NCBI GenBank assembly: GCA_977017575.1
Contig: CDRNVI010000185.1
Span: forward strand, 62,001 to 126,000
Source of the DNA: Paramoeba atlantica
Lineage: Eukaryota > Discosea
Reading direction: 5' to 3'
Length of the DNA: 64,000 nucleotides
The translations under genes and the position numbers were made by a program. The notes beneath the pieces are model-generated. The model did no database searches. It was not told the origin of the DNA and saw only the letters and a program-made list of their open reading frames with translations. This document shows positions 8,667-19,456 of this stretch, piece by piece. How positions within the stretch are numbered: the first letter of the stretch is position 1; the number at the start of each line of letters is the position of its first letter.

Positions 8667-9315
8667 AATTATTTCCCCTTTTCTTCCATACACCATCTTC
8701 CAGACCATGGGAGGGCACCCCCCTCAAATACACTCCTTTTTGTCGGCATCCCCCTTCCCCGTCTCGTCCCATCACCCCCCTGCGCCGCATCCCCCCACAT
8801 CACCCTCCCTCCGCAGTGCGCTTGCCCCCCTGTTGTGTTTCTCTCTCGCGTCCCCCACCCCCGTGTCAGCAGCCAAAAGTATACAATACTTGCTCACGGG
8901 GTGGGGGCAGAGTTCCTGGCAGATGGGCCCGTGCTTCGCCTCCTCTCGCCCCTGCGTCAGTCCCCCCGTGTCTCTCTCCGCGCTCTTCTCCCTCGGCGTG
9001 ACGACGTCTTTGTGTTTCGTGGCCTCCACGTCTCCCACCCTCGTACGGCAACCAAAAGTATTTATTACTGCTAACGGGGTGGGAGCGGAGGTGCAGGACC
9101 ATACGGGCCTGGGTGCATGCGGATCGGTGAGTGGGGTAGGGAGTGAGGGAAGGGAAGTACGAGAGGGCTAAGAGGAGTAGGTGTGGAAAGTATGGGGAGT
9201 AAGGGAAAGCGAAGGGCCGTAAGTGTGGAAATTGTGGAAAAGTTGGACTCCATACATAAAAAGTTAGACTCAATACTATTCCCCCCAATTATTTGCAAAA
9301 AAAAAAAAAAAAAAA
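8667..9315 (+). pseudogene. Decayed family A retrocopy behind the SL exon
   Basis: C-rich, low-complexity DNA with no credible coding frame. Two segments about 175 bp apart (near 8870-8925 and 9045-9095) resemble the endonuclease stretch of family A: an HVQQPKYT-like region followed by CTAACGGGGTGG-like bases coding NANGVAAG in intact copies. It ends with CCCCCCAATTATTTGC and poly(A) 9297-9315, the family A terminus. The Pro/Ser-rich frames here are probably not proteins. Confidence 0.5.
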
Positions 9316-9458
9316 GGGCAAAGTTTGGAAGGCGCGGATGGATGCTCGGGGGGGGGGAAGTGAGGGAAAGAAGCGGGTGAAGTCGGAAAGTCGCGGATGG
9401 TTTCTTTGAGGGGTGGAGATAAGGGAGAGAAGCGGGCGAAGTTGATAAGGGCGAAGTA

Positions 9459-9490
<32 letters not shown>

Positions 9491-9494
9491 AAAA
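9316..9494 (+). mobile_element. Short poly(A)-tailed 3' fragment
   Basis: GC-rich 140 bp whose second half repeats 8513-8580, ending in an interrupted poly(A) 9458-9494. Confidence 0.6.
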
Positions 9495-10111
9495 CCTTTG
9501 CGGAGCGCTATGCTACCGAGAACAAGAGAAGACAACGGGAAGAGGCTAACACGGCTGGGTACAAGTTCGCGGCAATGGTAGTAGAGTCCTATGGCGCCTG
9601 GAGTCCCAGCGCCATGGCGGTTCTTAGGGAAATTTCAACTAGAAAGATGGCGAACTCAGGGGATACCCTCCCTAAAAGCGATGCCTTGCATCACCTCCTT
9701 TCATCTCTCAACATTACCCTCATGAGGTCGCAAGCTCGCATGCTTGTATTACGATCCCCAGCGGCGGTCCCTGACACAGTGCTCTTAGGTTACGGAAAAG
9801 AGGAGTAGGAGCTCAGTAGGAAAGTGAAGGAGTCGGTGTCAAGGGAGGAGGCCTCGTTTCTATTTGCTGGTTTTCTCGGGTGGTTTCTTTTTGGGGCTTT
9901 GGGTATTCGTTTTTTGGGGAAGGTTTTTTTTGGGGGTGGGAACGGGTTCTTATTTGCTGTTTTTTGGGCCGTTTGCTCGGTTGAACATTCTTTTACTTTT
10001 CGTACAGTTGCTTGTTTCTATTCTGAGCCTAACTTTAAAAAAAAAATGTGAAATTGCTAATTTGATTGCTTGTTTACAAATCATATAAAAAAAAAAAAAA
10101 AAAAAAAAAAA
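9495..10111 (+). mobile_element. 5'-truncated twin of family A copy 2 (3' end only)
   Basis: Encodes FAERYATENKRRQREEANT... to the stop at 9806-9808, then a 3' UTR and poly(A) 10087-10111. It is almost identical to 12645-13220: I see two substitutions in the coding part (GCG/GTG at 9614-9619, CCT/TCT near 9672) plus homopolymer changes. The UTR is polyadenylated about 110 bp earlier than the twin's. Confidence 0.85.
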
Positions 10112-10370
10112 CCCGTGTCGCTGTCGACACAGGCCCGCGCCTGCGCCCTCCCATATAACAAGGGAAGGGTCCACAAGTCAGGCCGTGGTGAGGTCGAAAG
10201 ACCCGGTCCGGAACGCGCGGATGGATTGGGCGTGGATTGCTTCCTTTTTTATTATTATTGTTATCAGAATCATAAATAACTTAAGGCAGGTTGAATTACT
10301 AGTTTTGGGCTACAACATGTGAAATTGCTAATTTGATTGCTTGTTTACAAATCAAAAAAAAAAAAAAAAA
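10112..10370 (+). mobile_element. Family A 3' UTR fragment with poly(A)
   Basis: It begins inside the structured UTR (GTGTCG-CTGT-CGACAC hairpin at about 10114), holds the GGTC-GAAA-GACC hairpin near 10192 and the beta tail, and ends in poly(A) 10354-10370. No coding sequence. Confidence 0.8.
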
Positions 10371-12951
10371 GACTTTGAATCGTAAGAAACGTGCTGCGCA
10401 AGCAACAAGCCTAGAAGACGAGGGGAAGAAAGCGTGTCTTCGCGCGGAGCGACTGGCCCGCGACGGAGAACTTTCTCGCGCCATGACCGCACTGACTTCT
10501 TCGCCGCTAGCACCAGACGACGACAACACGTACGCCAAACTTCAGGCCAAACACCCCCCACGAATCTCCGCATCCACAACATCCCCCAGCTTAACTCCGG
10601 AAACAGAACCACTCAAAGTCACCGAGGAAGAAGTCGCAGCTGCGCTCTCAACCTTCCACAGAGGATCATCAGGTGGCGCACTTTGCCTCCGCCCAGAACA
10701 CGTGCAAGCGGCAATGCAATATCACAATGACGGGCACACAAATCCACTGGGCACGCTCACAAATTTCACCAACCATATGCTCGCTGGGAAGTTACCACTC
10801 GACGTTCAAGACCACTTTGCCGGAGGAAGGCTATGTGCTTTGGAAAAGGGAGAACACGACGTGCGCCCAATAGCCGCTGGAGAAACGCTCCGCCGTCTGG
10901 TGAGTAAAGTGGCCTGCCTATCAGTAAAAGCGCGAGCCCGCAAAATTTTCAAAGGCCATCAGTACGGGGTAGCCACGCCCGCCGGGGCCGAGCGAGTTAT
11001 ACATCTGTGTCGCCAGGCCTTTGCTGCTCGCACGGAAGATGACGACTTTGTTCTCTGTAAAATCGACCTACGTAATGCCTTCAACCAAGTTTCAAGGGAC
11101 TGGTTCATAGCACTAACACGCGAGCATTTCCCCACGCTTACTCCTTACGTCGAATGGTGCTACACTTCGGAAAGTAAGCTTACCTTTGGAACACGCGTTA
11201 TTAAATCTCGTGAGGGTGTCCAGCAAGGGGACCCCTTGGGCCCTCTTCTTTTCTCGTTAGTCATGAGGGAAGTCGCCTCAGAAATTCACGCAGCAGCCCC
11301 CAAATTAGACCTAAACCTCTGGTACCTGGATGATGGCGTTTTGGCTGGCACTTCCTGTGATGTGCGACACGCGTTCGACGTTATCGAAATGAAGGGTCCA
11401 CAATGGGGCCTACACCTCAACGCTGCAAAATGCGAGATTATTACCCACCCAGCATCTTCTCATCGTTCTTCTGTTTTTCCCGATCTCCCTGGCCCTAACA
11501 AAAACCTCGAAGGCAATTTTTACATTCTGGGAAGCCCCGTTGGATCGCCAGAGTTTTGTCGTGAATATCTCGTCAACAATGCAGTCGAAATGGCAGAAGA
11601 TTCTCTGGACGCTATAACGCACCTCGAAGACCCCCAGGTTGCCTTATCCCTCATTCGTCACTGCACTGGCTTCTGCCAGATGGTTTACTCCCTACGAACA
11701 ACCCCAACATCTGAACTTCGGGATCTCTGTCGGCGCTTGGACGACGCCGTGCAACGCGCGGTAGAGAATTTTTTCCGTCCTCTGACCCCCGAGGCCCGCC
11801 GTCAAACACAACGAGACAAGCGATTTGGCGGGTTAGGACTCCGTTCCGCGGAAGAGCACTCTACTTCAGCCTATATCGCCTCTGTCGCATTTGCATCGGA
11901 GCTAGATCGCTGGGACCCCACGGAGGCAGAAGGTTTCGAAGAAGCCGTAAGCGATGTCAATAAAAGGGTGGGGAAAGACATCGTAGACATTCAATCAGGG
12001 AGAATACCGAAAGGTTTCGCCTTGTCATCCACTCCGCCTTTCAGTAAACGTGGCATTACAGAATCCAGTACCGAATCAGTAATCCCTCGGCAACGAGATC
12101 TAAGCGATGCAATATCATCTCACGAGTTTCATCAAGCACTCTCCCTCGCTGACCCACGTACGAGGGCTCGATGGATTTCGGAAACGGGGCACGGAGCAGC
12201 AGAATGGGCTTTTGTATTGCCGTCGAAAAAGAACGGCCACGCTTATACCCCAACCGAGTTTCGGACTCTGGTACGTTGGTGGCTAGGGGAGCAAATATAT
12301 CCGGGTCCCCGATCTTGTCCCATGGAGAAGTGCACCCAACCGTTGGGTCCTGAGGGCGATCACGCATTGGCTTGCAAAAGTGGACATGGTATCACCTCGC
12401 GGCATAATGCCCTGGCCGCAGAATTTTCTTCTGAATGTTCTAAGGCTGGGTTCACTACCCAGAGGGAAATGAGCTTGGGAAACAAGGGGCCGGGGGGCGC
12501 CCTCACCAGGCCTGGTGATGTCTTCATCAAAAATTTCGGGCTTGGCGAGGGTCTTGTGCTTGACTTTGCCGTCACCCATGTACAGCAACAAAAATATACG
12601 GACTCAGTCCGTGACGCTAACGGGGTGACGGCCGGGTCATTTGCGGAGCGCTATGCTACCGAGAACAAGAGAAGACAACGGGAAGAGGCTAACACGGCTG
12701 GGTACAAGTTCGCGGCAATGGTAGTAGAGTCCTATGGCGCCTGGAGTCCCAGCGCCATGGTGGTTCTTAGGGAAATTTCAACTAGAAAGATGGCGAACTC
12801 AGGGGATACCCTCTCTAAAAGCGATGCCTTGCATCACCTCCTTTCATCTCTCAACATTACCCTCATGAGGTCGCAAGCTCGCATGCTTGTATTACGATCC
12901 CCAGCGGCGGTCCCTGACACAGTGCTCTTAGGTTACGGAAAAGAGGAGTAG
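10371..12951 (+). pseudogene. Family A copy 2: long open RT-endonuclease frame without its N-terminus
   Basis: The coding frame is open from the poly(A) junction to the TAG at 12949-12951, but the copy starts where copy 1 is at residue 395 or so. The zinc fingers and natural start are missing, as in 5' truncation. Reverse transcriptase motifs are complete: RPIAAGETLRRLVSK, LCKIDLRNAFNQVS, GVQQGDPLGPLLFS, LWYLDDGVLAG and WGLHLNAAKCEII. The C-terminal Cys-His cluster (CPMEKC ... HALACK) and RPGDVF...VLDFAVTHVQQ are present. No internal stop, so insertion must be recent. Without a promoter or leader it is probably dead on arrival. Confidence 0.85.
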
Positions 12952-13344
12952 GAGCTCAGTAGGAAAGTGAAGGAGTCGGTGTCAAGGGAGGAGGCCTCGT
13001 TTCTATTTGCTGGTTTTCTCGGGTGGTTTCTTTTTGGGGCTTTGGGTATTCGTTTTTTGGGGAAGGTTTTTTTTGGGGGTGGGAACGGGTTCTTATTTGC
13101 TGTTTTTTGGGCCGTTTGCTCGGTTGAACATTCTTTTACTTTTCGTACAGTTGCTTGTTTCTATTCTGAGCCTAACTTTAAAAAAAAATGTGAAATTGCT
13201 AATTTGATTGCTTGTTTACAAATCATATACCCCCCCCAATGGACCTACTTGGTTCGTCTACTGAGTAAAAATATAGAGGCAATGCCGCGTTTTATACTTC
13301 TCCCCCCCTATTTATTGCAAAAAAAAAAAAAAAAAAAAAAAAAA
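12952..13344 (+). other. 3' UTR of family A copy 2 with beta tail and poly(A)
   Basis: G/T-rich 250 bp that lacks the structured UTR core (no GGTC-GAAA-GACC hairpin), then the beta tail GATTGCTTGTTTACAAATC, a C-run, GGACCTACTTGGTTCG and TTATTGC before poly(A) 13319-13344. Only the terminal 130 bp is shared with the other copies. Confidence 0.75.
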
Positions 13345-13725
13345 CACAGGCCCGCGCCTGCGCCCTCCCACATAACAAGGGAAGGGTTCACAAGTCAGGC
13401 CGTGGAGAGGTCGAAAGACCCGGTCCGGAACGCGCGAATGGATTGGGTCTGGATTGCTTGTTTTTATTTTTACTGTGTCTTGTTTGTCGTATATACTTAG
13501 GGGAGATTGAATTGCTAGTTTTGGGCTGAGAAAAAAGAAAAAGAAAATATACTTCTGTGGAAATAAAAAGAATTGCTAATTTGATTGCTTGTTTTAAATT
13601 CATATACCCCCCTAATGGACCTACTATGTACTTGGTTCGTCTACTGGGTCAAAATATAGAGGCAATGCCGCGTTTCATACTTCTCCCCCCTTATTAATCG
13701 CAAAAAAAAAAAAAAAAAAAAAAAA
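13345..13725 (+). mobile_element. Family A 3' UTR fragment with beta tail
   Basis: Starts within the GTCGACACAGG hairpin, keeps the GGTC-GAAA-GACC hairpin, then the beta tail and poly(A) 13702-13725. A small internal duplication (GGACCTACTATGTACTTGG) distinguishes it. Confidence 0.75.
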
Positions 13726-14326
13726 CTCCTTTCACGAGACCAAGCGCGAAACGATCTCCTAACAGATCTGAACGTGACGCTAATGCGTTCTCAAGCCAGG
13801 ATGATGGTTTCGCGCATCCGCGTAGAGGACCCAGCGGATCCTTTGGTAGAGGCTTAAGCCTCTACTGACAGTCCAGTTTCAGCACGAAGACGCCATAATA
13901 TCCAGGACGGGTGCTGGCCGGGTCGACAGAGTCTATGCTCACGCCTAGCCCGCGAGGGCTAGGTACCCCAAGTGAGGTAGTACACGGGTAGTGAATCTCC
14001 TCCCCGTCGACCAGCATCCTGTTTCGCGACCGTGTCGCTGTCGACACAGGCCCGCGCCTGCGCCCTCCCATATAACAAGGGAAGGGTTCACAAGTCAGGC
14101 CGTGGTGAGGTCGAAAGACCCGGTCCGGGACGCGCGAATGGATTGGGTCTGTATTGCTTGTTTTAGTTTTTACTGTTTCTTGTTTGTAGTATATACTTAG
14201 GGGAGATTAAATTGCTAGTTTTGGGCTGAGAGAAAAAAACAAAAGGTACATCTGTGGAAACAAAAAGATTTGCTAATTTGATTGCTTATTTTCAACTCGT
14301 AAAAAAAAAAAAAAAAAAAAAAAAAA
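13726..14326 (+). mobile_element. Family A 3' fragment, twin of 3382-3995 with a swapped tail
   Basis: The same last 40 codons, stop and first 250 bp of UTR as 3382-3760, then it switches from the alpha tail (GTTGAGGAGCC...) to the beta tail (GATTGGGTCTG...). Poly(A) 14301-14326. Confidence 0.8.
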
Positions 14327-14368
14327 GTTGGACTCCATACATAAAAAAAAAAAAAAAAAAAAAAAAAA
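14327..14368 (+). mobile_element. Minimal 16-bp 3' end with its own poly(A)
   Basis: GTTGGACTCCATACAT followed by poly(A) 14343-14368. The same 16 bp occurs at 9243-9258 in a family A UTR, so this is an extreme 5' truncation. Confidence 0.55.
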
Positions 14369-17300
14369 CGTGACGAGAAAAAAAATACGTGACGAGCACG
14401 AAGACAGCGTGACACCTGAGCCCACTCAAAACGGTAAACAAAAGCGCCGCCGAGAAATAGCGAAAAGCTTCTCGAATTATTTTCCTACGACAGGTCACCG
14501 GACAGACAAAACACCAAGCGGCAAATACCAACTTCCTCCGTCTGTAGCCGCATTCCGCAACACGCCTCAGGACTCTTTGAAAACTTGCCCAGTTAAAGGG
14601 TGCGTGTGGAAAACACTCGCTCATGGCGGCAGGTGGCAAGCTTACTACAACCACGTAGCTACAAGACACGCGAATGAAGTGCCCGAATCCTGGTGGACGA
14701 ACGAAGGGCGCTTTCTCTGCCAGAAATGCGGGCGACATTACGAAGAAGGCAAACGAGCAACACACGACAACGCTTGCAAAGGAACCTCGACTGACTCTGT
14801 AGCCAATCCCGCGAATAACTTGACGCAGAGTTCATTGGACCACGGTTCGCGCAGCACCGATGTCTCACAGAGTGTCCAACCTCTTCCTTTACCATCGCTT
14901 TCTGATATTTGCATGACTCCTATCAACACTTCTAGGGATGTTCCATTCCGATGCCGCTACCAATGGGCGAAAACGCTCACCGATGTATTATCCTCCGTAG
15001 CCAGCGAGAACTCCGTAGCGGCATGGACCCGTCTCGGCATGCTGCCTAAATGCGTTCTACCGGCCCCGAACCGCGGGGGGCGCAAAGGTCGTCTTTCTTA
15101 TGCCTCACATGTGACAAAAAGCCTAGAAAGGTGGGGAAAAGGGGAATTTACCGCTCTGTGGATTGAAGCGACCAAAAACAACACGAAGTCGTCGCACCCA
15201 TCAACCAAAGACCAAGATCAAGACCAGGAGCTTGCGCAAGAAGTAAGAAGGGCAAAAGAACGATGCGAAAAACTTGTACGCCAGGGTGAAGTCTCTCGTG
15301 GAATGAGTGCACTAACGGCGGCACCCTTTGCACCTGACAACGACGAAACGTACTGCAAGTTGATGGCAAAGCATCCCACTCGTGCGCAGGACTGCATGCT
15401 TCAAGATCTCCCGTACCCTAACGCACCTCCCTTGAAAGTAAACGAAGAAGAAGTTAAGCACGCTTTGGGCAGCTTTCGCAAGGGATCATCTGGCGGAACG
15501 ATGTCGCTGAGAGCTGAGCACCTTCAGATAGCACTACGTGCCCACGTGGACGAGAAAGTACACCCTCTCACCGCTCTTACAGACGTAGTCAATGTGCTTC
15601 TTTCTGGAAAAGCTCCATTCGAGATTCAGGAACGTTTCGCTGGGGCCAGATTGTGTGCACTTCAGAAAGGAGAATGTGACGTCCGACCTATAGCCGCAGG
15701 CGAGACAATCCGTCGTTTGGTTGGTAAAGTGGCATGTCTAACAGCCAAGAAAAAAGCTAGTCGCTTGTTTAAAGGAATACAGTATGGGGTTGCCACGCCA
15801 GCCGGATCGGAGAGGGTGATCCACCTCTGCCGACAGACTATGTCCCGCCATGCCGATGACACGAACTTTGTGCTATGTAAGGTGGACCTAGCGAACGCGT
15901 TCAATAGAGTATCCAGATCTGCGTTCATCGCCTTACTTCGCAAACATTTTCCAGAATTGTCAGCATGGGTGGAGTGGACCTACTCCACGGATAGTCTCCT
16001 AACTTACGGTTCCAGAACTCTTCCATCATCCGAGGGGGTTCAACAAGGGGACCCCCTAGGGCCTCTCCTTTTTTCCCTCGTAATGCTCGAAGCCGCGAAA
16101 ATGATCAAAGAAGCACTCCCAGGCAGTCTCCAGCTTCACCTCTGGTACCTCGACGACGGGGTAATAGCCGGTAAGGCCGAAGACGTCAGTTTCGCTTTAG
16201 AGACTCTTTCTCGAGTTGGTCCTAAGTGGGGTCTTCACATCAATACCTCTAAATGCGAAATAATAACGAACCCTGCTTTGGCACACCAAACTGCTCTTTT
16301 TTCCGATATTCCGGAACCCAAGATAAACCGCGAAGGAAATTTTGACATTCTTGGGAGCCCCATAGGCTCTGCTCAACATTGCATAGATTTCCTTACGACA
16401 CACGCCGTGGAACCGGCAGAAGAGACCCTGGAAGCTATAGAAATGCTCGAAGATCCTCAAATTGCCTTGTCATTGATCAGACAGTGTGCGGGTTTTTGTC
16501 AAATGGTCCATTCGCTTCGAACTACCCCACCACATGAGCTTTCTGCACTCTGTCAGCGCCTTGATGAAGCAGTCCTCCATGCGTATGAATGGAACATATG
16601 CCCGCTTAGCTCCTCAGCTCGATCACAAGTTCAACGCCCGAAACGGTATGGAGGTTTTGGTCTCCGATCTGCATCTGCGCACCGCTCAGCGGCGTACGTG
16701 TCTTCAGTTGCTTTTGCTGCAGCGACGGATCGTTGGCTACCGTCAGATGCAGAAGGATTCTCTTCCGCAGTCCTGGACATCAATCGCCGGAGCGGAGGCC
16801 CCGTAGTTGATCCGGACACGGGAAGAGCATTAGAGGAGATCAGCTCCCCTTTTCCGACAGGATCTAGTCAAAGTACAGAAACGGACAATTCTTGCACCCC
16901 CCGTCAACGTGCCTTGAGTGACGCAATCTCGGCGCACGAATTTTCATGTGCGTACGCAGCGGCGGACAGTAGCACTCGCGCGAGGTACACCTCTCAGACT
17001 GGAGATGGGGCCAGCAGCTGGGCATTTTGCATCCCATCAACAGAGCTTGGCCACGCTTACACACCCACAGAATTCCGCGCCCTCTCCAGGTGGTGGTTAG
17101 GTGCCAAGGTCTACAACGAGTTGAGCACGTGCCCAATTAACACATGCCAACAACCTCTCGACCTCGAAGGAAACCATGCAGTGTCTTGCAAAAGTGGGAA
17201 TGGACTGATCTCCCGCCACAATGCGCTCATTACACAATTCACCGACACGTGCTCCAAGGCGAATTTATCACCTTCACGTGAGGTAAGCCTGGGGAACCTA

Positions 17301-17753
17301 GGGCCTGGCGGCTGTCCCACGAGGCCGGGCGATGTCTTTATTCCGGGCTATGAGAAAGCTCAAGGTCTGGTGCTTGATTTTGCTGTCACCCACGTTCAGC
17401 AACCTAAATACACGGACTTAGTCCGCAACGCTAACGGGGTGGCGGCAGGATCATTTGCGGAGCACTACGCCGCTTCTCACAAGGTGAAAGAGAGAGAGGA
17501 GGCGGAACAAGCAAAACATGTGTTTGTTGCCATGGTGGTAGAATCATATGGTGCTTGGAGTGCAAGTGCCCTATCAATCCTTAGATGGGTTGGGAAGCAT
17601 CGCGCCTCATGTTCCCAGGGGACTCTATCTCAAGAAGCAGCTACCCGTCAGCTGCTTCAAGAGCTTAACCTCACCCTGATGCGTTCTCAATCGAGAATGC
17701 TTGTCTCACGCATGCCGGCTGAAGATCCACAACCGGCACTTATTTTGCAGTAG
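14369..17753 (+). pseudogene. Family A copy 3: near-complete RT-endonuclease frame
   Basis: Open from the poly(A) junction to the TAG at 17751-17753. The natural start is absent: homology begins about 85 residues before the zinc fingers, against 195 in copy 1. Zinc fingers are intact (CPVKGCVW with HVATRH; CQKCGRHY). Reverse transcriptase: RPIAAGETIRRLVGK, LCKVDLANAFNRVS, GVQQGDPLGPLLFS, LWYLDDGVIAG. Endonuclease region: CPINTCQQPL ... HAVSCK, then RPGDVF...VLDFAVTHVQQPKYTD. A few features differ from copy 1 throughout, so this is an older sister lineage and not a copy of copy 1. An upstream ATG at 14328 belongs to the preceding fragment and is probably not used. Confidence 0.85.
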
Positions 17754-18182
17754 CCTAAACCAAGGCTCGCGGATCCCGGCATGTTCGAAGGCTGAGGGTG
17801 CTGGTCTCGTCGACAGAGTCTATACTCACGCCTAGTCCGTCAGGGCTAGGTACCCCAAGTGAGGTAGTACACGGGTAGTGAATCTCCTCCCCGTCGGCCA
17901 GCATCCTGTTTCGCGACCGTGTCGCTGTCGACACAGGCCCGCGCCTGCGCCCTCCCGTATAACAAGGGAAGGGTCCACAAGTCAGGCCGTGGAGAGGTCG
18001 AAAGACCCGGTCCGGAACGCGCGAATGGTTGAGGAGCCGCCTGCAGGCCGGGTGAGGCGAAGCTGAGGGAGACCTTACCCCGCCCCCTGAAAAGTTGAAA
18101 AGTTGGGTAGGGGAAAGCAGGAAAGTAGGGAGAAAGGTGGGAAAAGTATGTCAAGAGGTGAGAAAAAAAAAAAAAAAAAAAA
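17754..18182 (+). other. 3' UTR of family A copy 3 with alpha tail and poly(A)
   Basis: Holds the whole structured core (outer GTGCTGG.../...GGCCAGCATC pairing about 17799-17908, CCTAGTCC hairpin, GTGTCG-CTGT-CGACAC, GGTC-GAAA-GACC near 17998) and the alpha tail shared with 3780-3967. Poly(A) 18163-18182. Confidence 0.75.
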
Positions 18183-18704
18183 TCCTATGGTGGTGACATA
18201 GGCCACGGGTGCTGGTCTCGTCGACAGAGTCTATACTCACGCCTAGCCCGCGAGGGCTAGGTACCCCAAGTGAGGTAGTACACGGGTAGTGAATCTCCTC
18301 CCCGTCGACCAGCATCCTGTTTCGCGACCGTGTCGCTGTCGACACAGGCCCGCGCCTGCGCCCTCCCATATAGCAAGGGAAGGGTTCACAAGTCAGGCCG
18401 TGGAGTGGTCGAAAGACCCGGTCCGGAACGCGCGAATGGATTGGGTCTGTATTGCTTGTTTTAGTTTTTACTGTTTCTTGTTTGTAGTATATACTTAGGG
18501 GAGATTAAATTGCTAGTTTTGGGCTGAGAAAAAACAAAAGGTACATCTGTGGAAACAAAAAGAATTGCTAATTTGATTGCTTGTTTTTAACTCGTATACC
18601 CCCCCCAATGGACCTACTTGGTTCGTCTACTGGGTCAAAATATAGAGGCAATGCCGCGATTCATACTTCTCCCCCCTTATTAATTGCAAAAAAAAAAAAA
18701 AAAA
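18183..18704 (+). mobile_element. Last copy of the nest: family A 3' UTR with beta tail
   Basis: Structured core followed by the complete beta tail and poly(A) 18688-18704. Non-repetitive AT-rich DNA starts at 18705, so this is the oldest right edge of the nest. Confidence 0.8.
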
Positions 18705-19000
18705 TTTGATTTTAGTATTCACGTATTCATGTAGTATAGTATTTAGTAGTATTTACGTATTCGCGTATAGTATTCACGGGGTTTTCAACATTTTTCCCGC
18801 CTCTATCACTAAAAACTTGGAACAAGTAATTTATGCGCTCTAAAGAATGCCAACCATCATCAAGGAATCACACGAAGCGTTTTTTGCGCTTTCATTCTTT
18901 TTGGCAACCTATGGAGACACGCGAATACAGCTGAATGTAGCAGCTGAATGAACCATTTAAAAAAGCCTCTTGATGGTAGGTTTTTGAATTTCGTGTACTA

Positions 19001-19250
19001 TGCCCCCCTGCTTATAAGTTCCCCCTACTCAGGTACGCTTATGAGTTCCTTTTTCTGGTGAATGCTTTTGTACCCACATTTTGCGAAGCCTTTTTTTACA
19101 TGTGACAAAATGTCATAAATTTCTACTCTACGTCAGCCTGCTCTACAGGTTCGTTCACTGAGCGGATATTTGTTTTGGATCCAGTTATCATCTGGTATGC
19201 TTAAGAGTTCCTTTTTCTCAAAACCGGGGAACTCATAAGCAGGGGGGGTA
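19001..19250. mobile_element. MITE with C/G-run terminal inverted repeats and TA flanks
   Basis: The left end TGCCCCCCTGCTTATAAG is matched in inverted form by CTCATAAGCAGGGGGGG at the right end; a second inner pair (TTATGAGTTCCTTTTTC and its relatives) follows. TA dinucleotides flank both ends (18999-19000, 19251-19252), as for Tc1/mariner-type MITEs. A right-end fragment of the same family lies at about 23980-24055. The rest of 18705-19420 is AT-rich with no gene seen. Confidence 0.6.
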
Positions 19251-19420
19251 TAGTATTTTGTTTTATTATTTTTACCCTTGCTTTCGTAAGCAGACCGATT
19301 TTTTTTTCATCACGCTTTTTTTCAGAATACTTTTTTTTATTTTTCTTAAAAGAAATTGCGCAAAAAAAAGCGGCAGATAACTAGGTACAGTAGTTCCCTT
19401 GACCGAGCAATTTATTCAAC

Positions 19421-19442
19421 ACCTCTTCCAATTTCTTTACAG
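19421..19442 (+). promoter_or_regulatory. Candidate trans-splice acceptor
   Basis: ACCTCTTCCAATTTCTTTAC followed by AG at 19441-19442, 15 bp before the ATG at 19457. A long pyrimidine tract and first AG directly before a start is the arrangement of SL trans-splicing acceptors. Confidence 0.5.
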
Positions 19443-19456
19443 CGTTTCAAAGTTCA

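Larger units (their letters stand above)
1765..18704 (+). mobile_element. 17-kb head-to-tail nest of non-LTR retrotransposon copies
   Basis: Poly(A) runs of 17 or more bases end at 3259, 3381, 3995, 8510, 8629, 9315, 9494, 10111, 10370, 13344, 13725, 14326, 14368, 18182 and 18704. Between each pair lies a retroelement copy on the + strand, usually cut at its 5' end, with no host DNA between. This is expected if poly(A) tracts serve as insertion targets for target-primed reverse transcription, so each insertion lands in the tail of an earlier one. Families A and B and shared 3' UTR pieces are mixed. Collapse or misjoining at homopolymers during assembly should be kept in mind. Confidence 0.85.

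Noticed and set aside
8661-9171. Pro/Ser-rich plus-strand frames of 137 and 154 residues
   Set aside because: Low-complexity translation of a decayed, C-rich family A retrocopy behind an SL exon; the conserved endonuclease traces are not in one frame.
14292-14765. Minus-strand reading frame of 157 residues opposite family A copy 3
   Set aside because: It is the reverse of the retrotransposon N-terminus and two poly(A) runs, giving poly-Phe stretches; no homology or start context.
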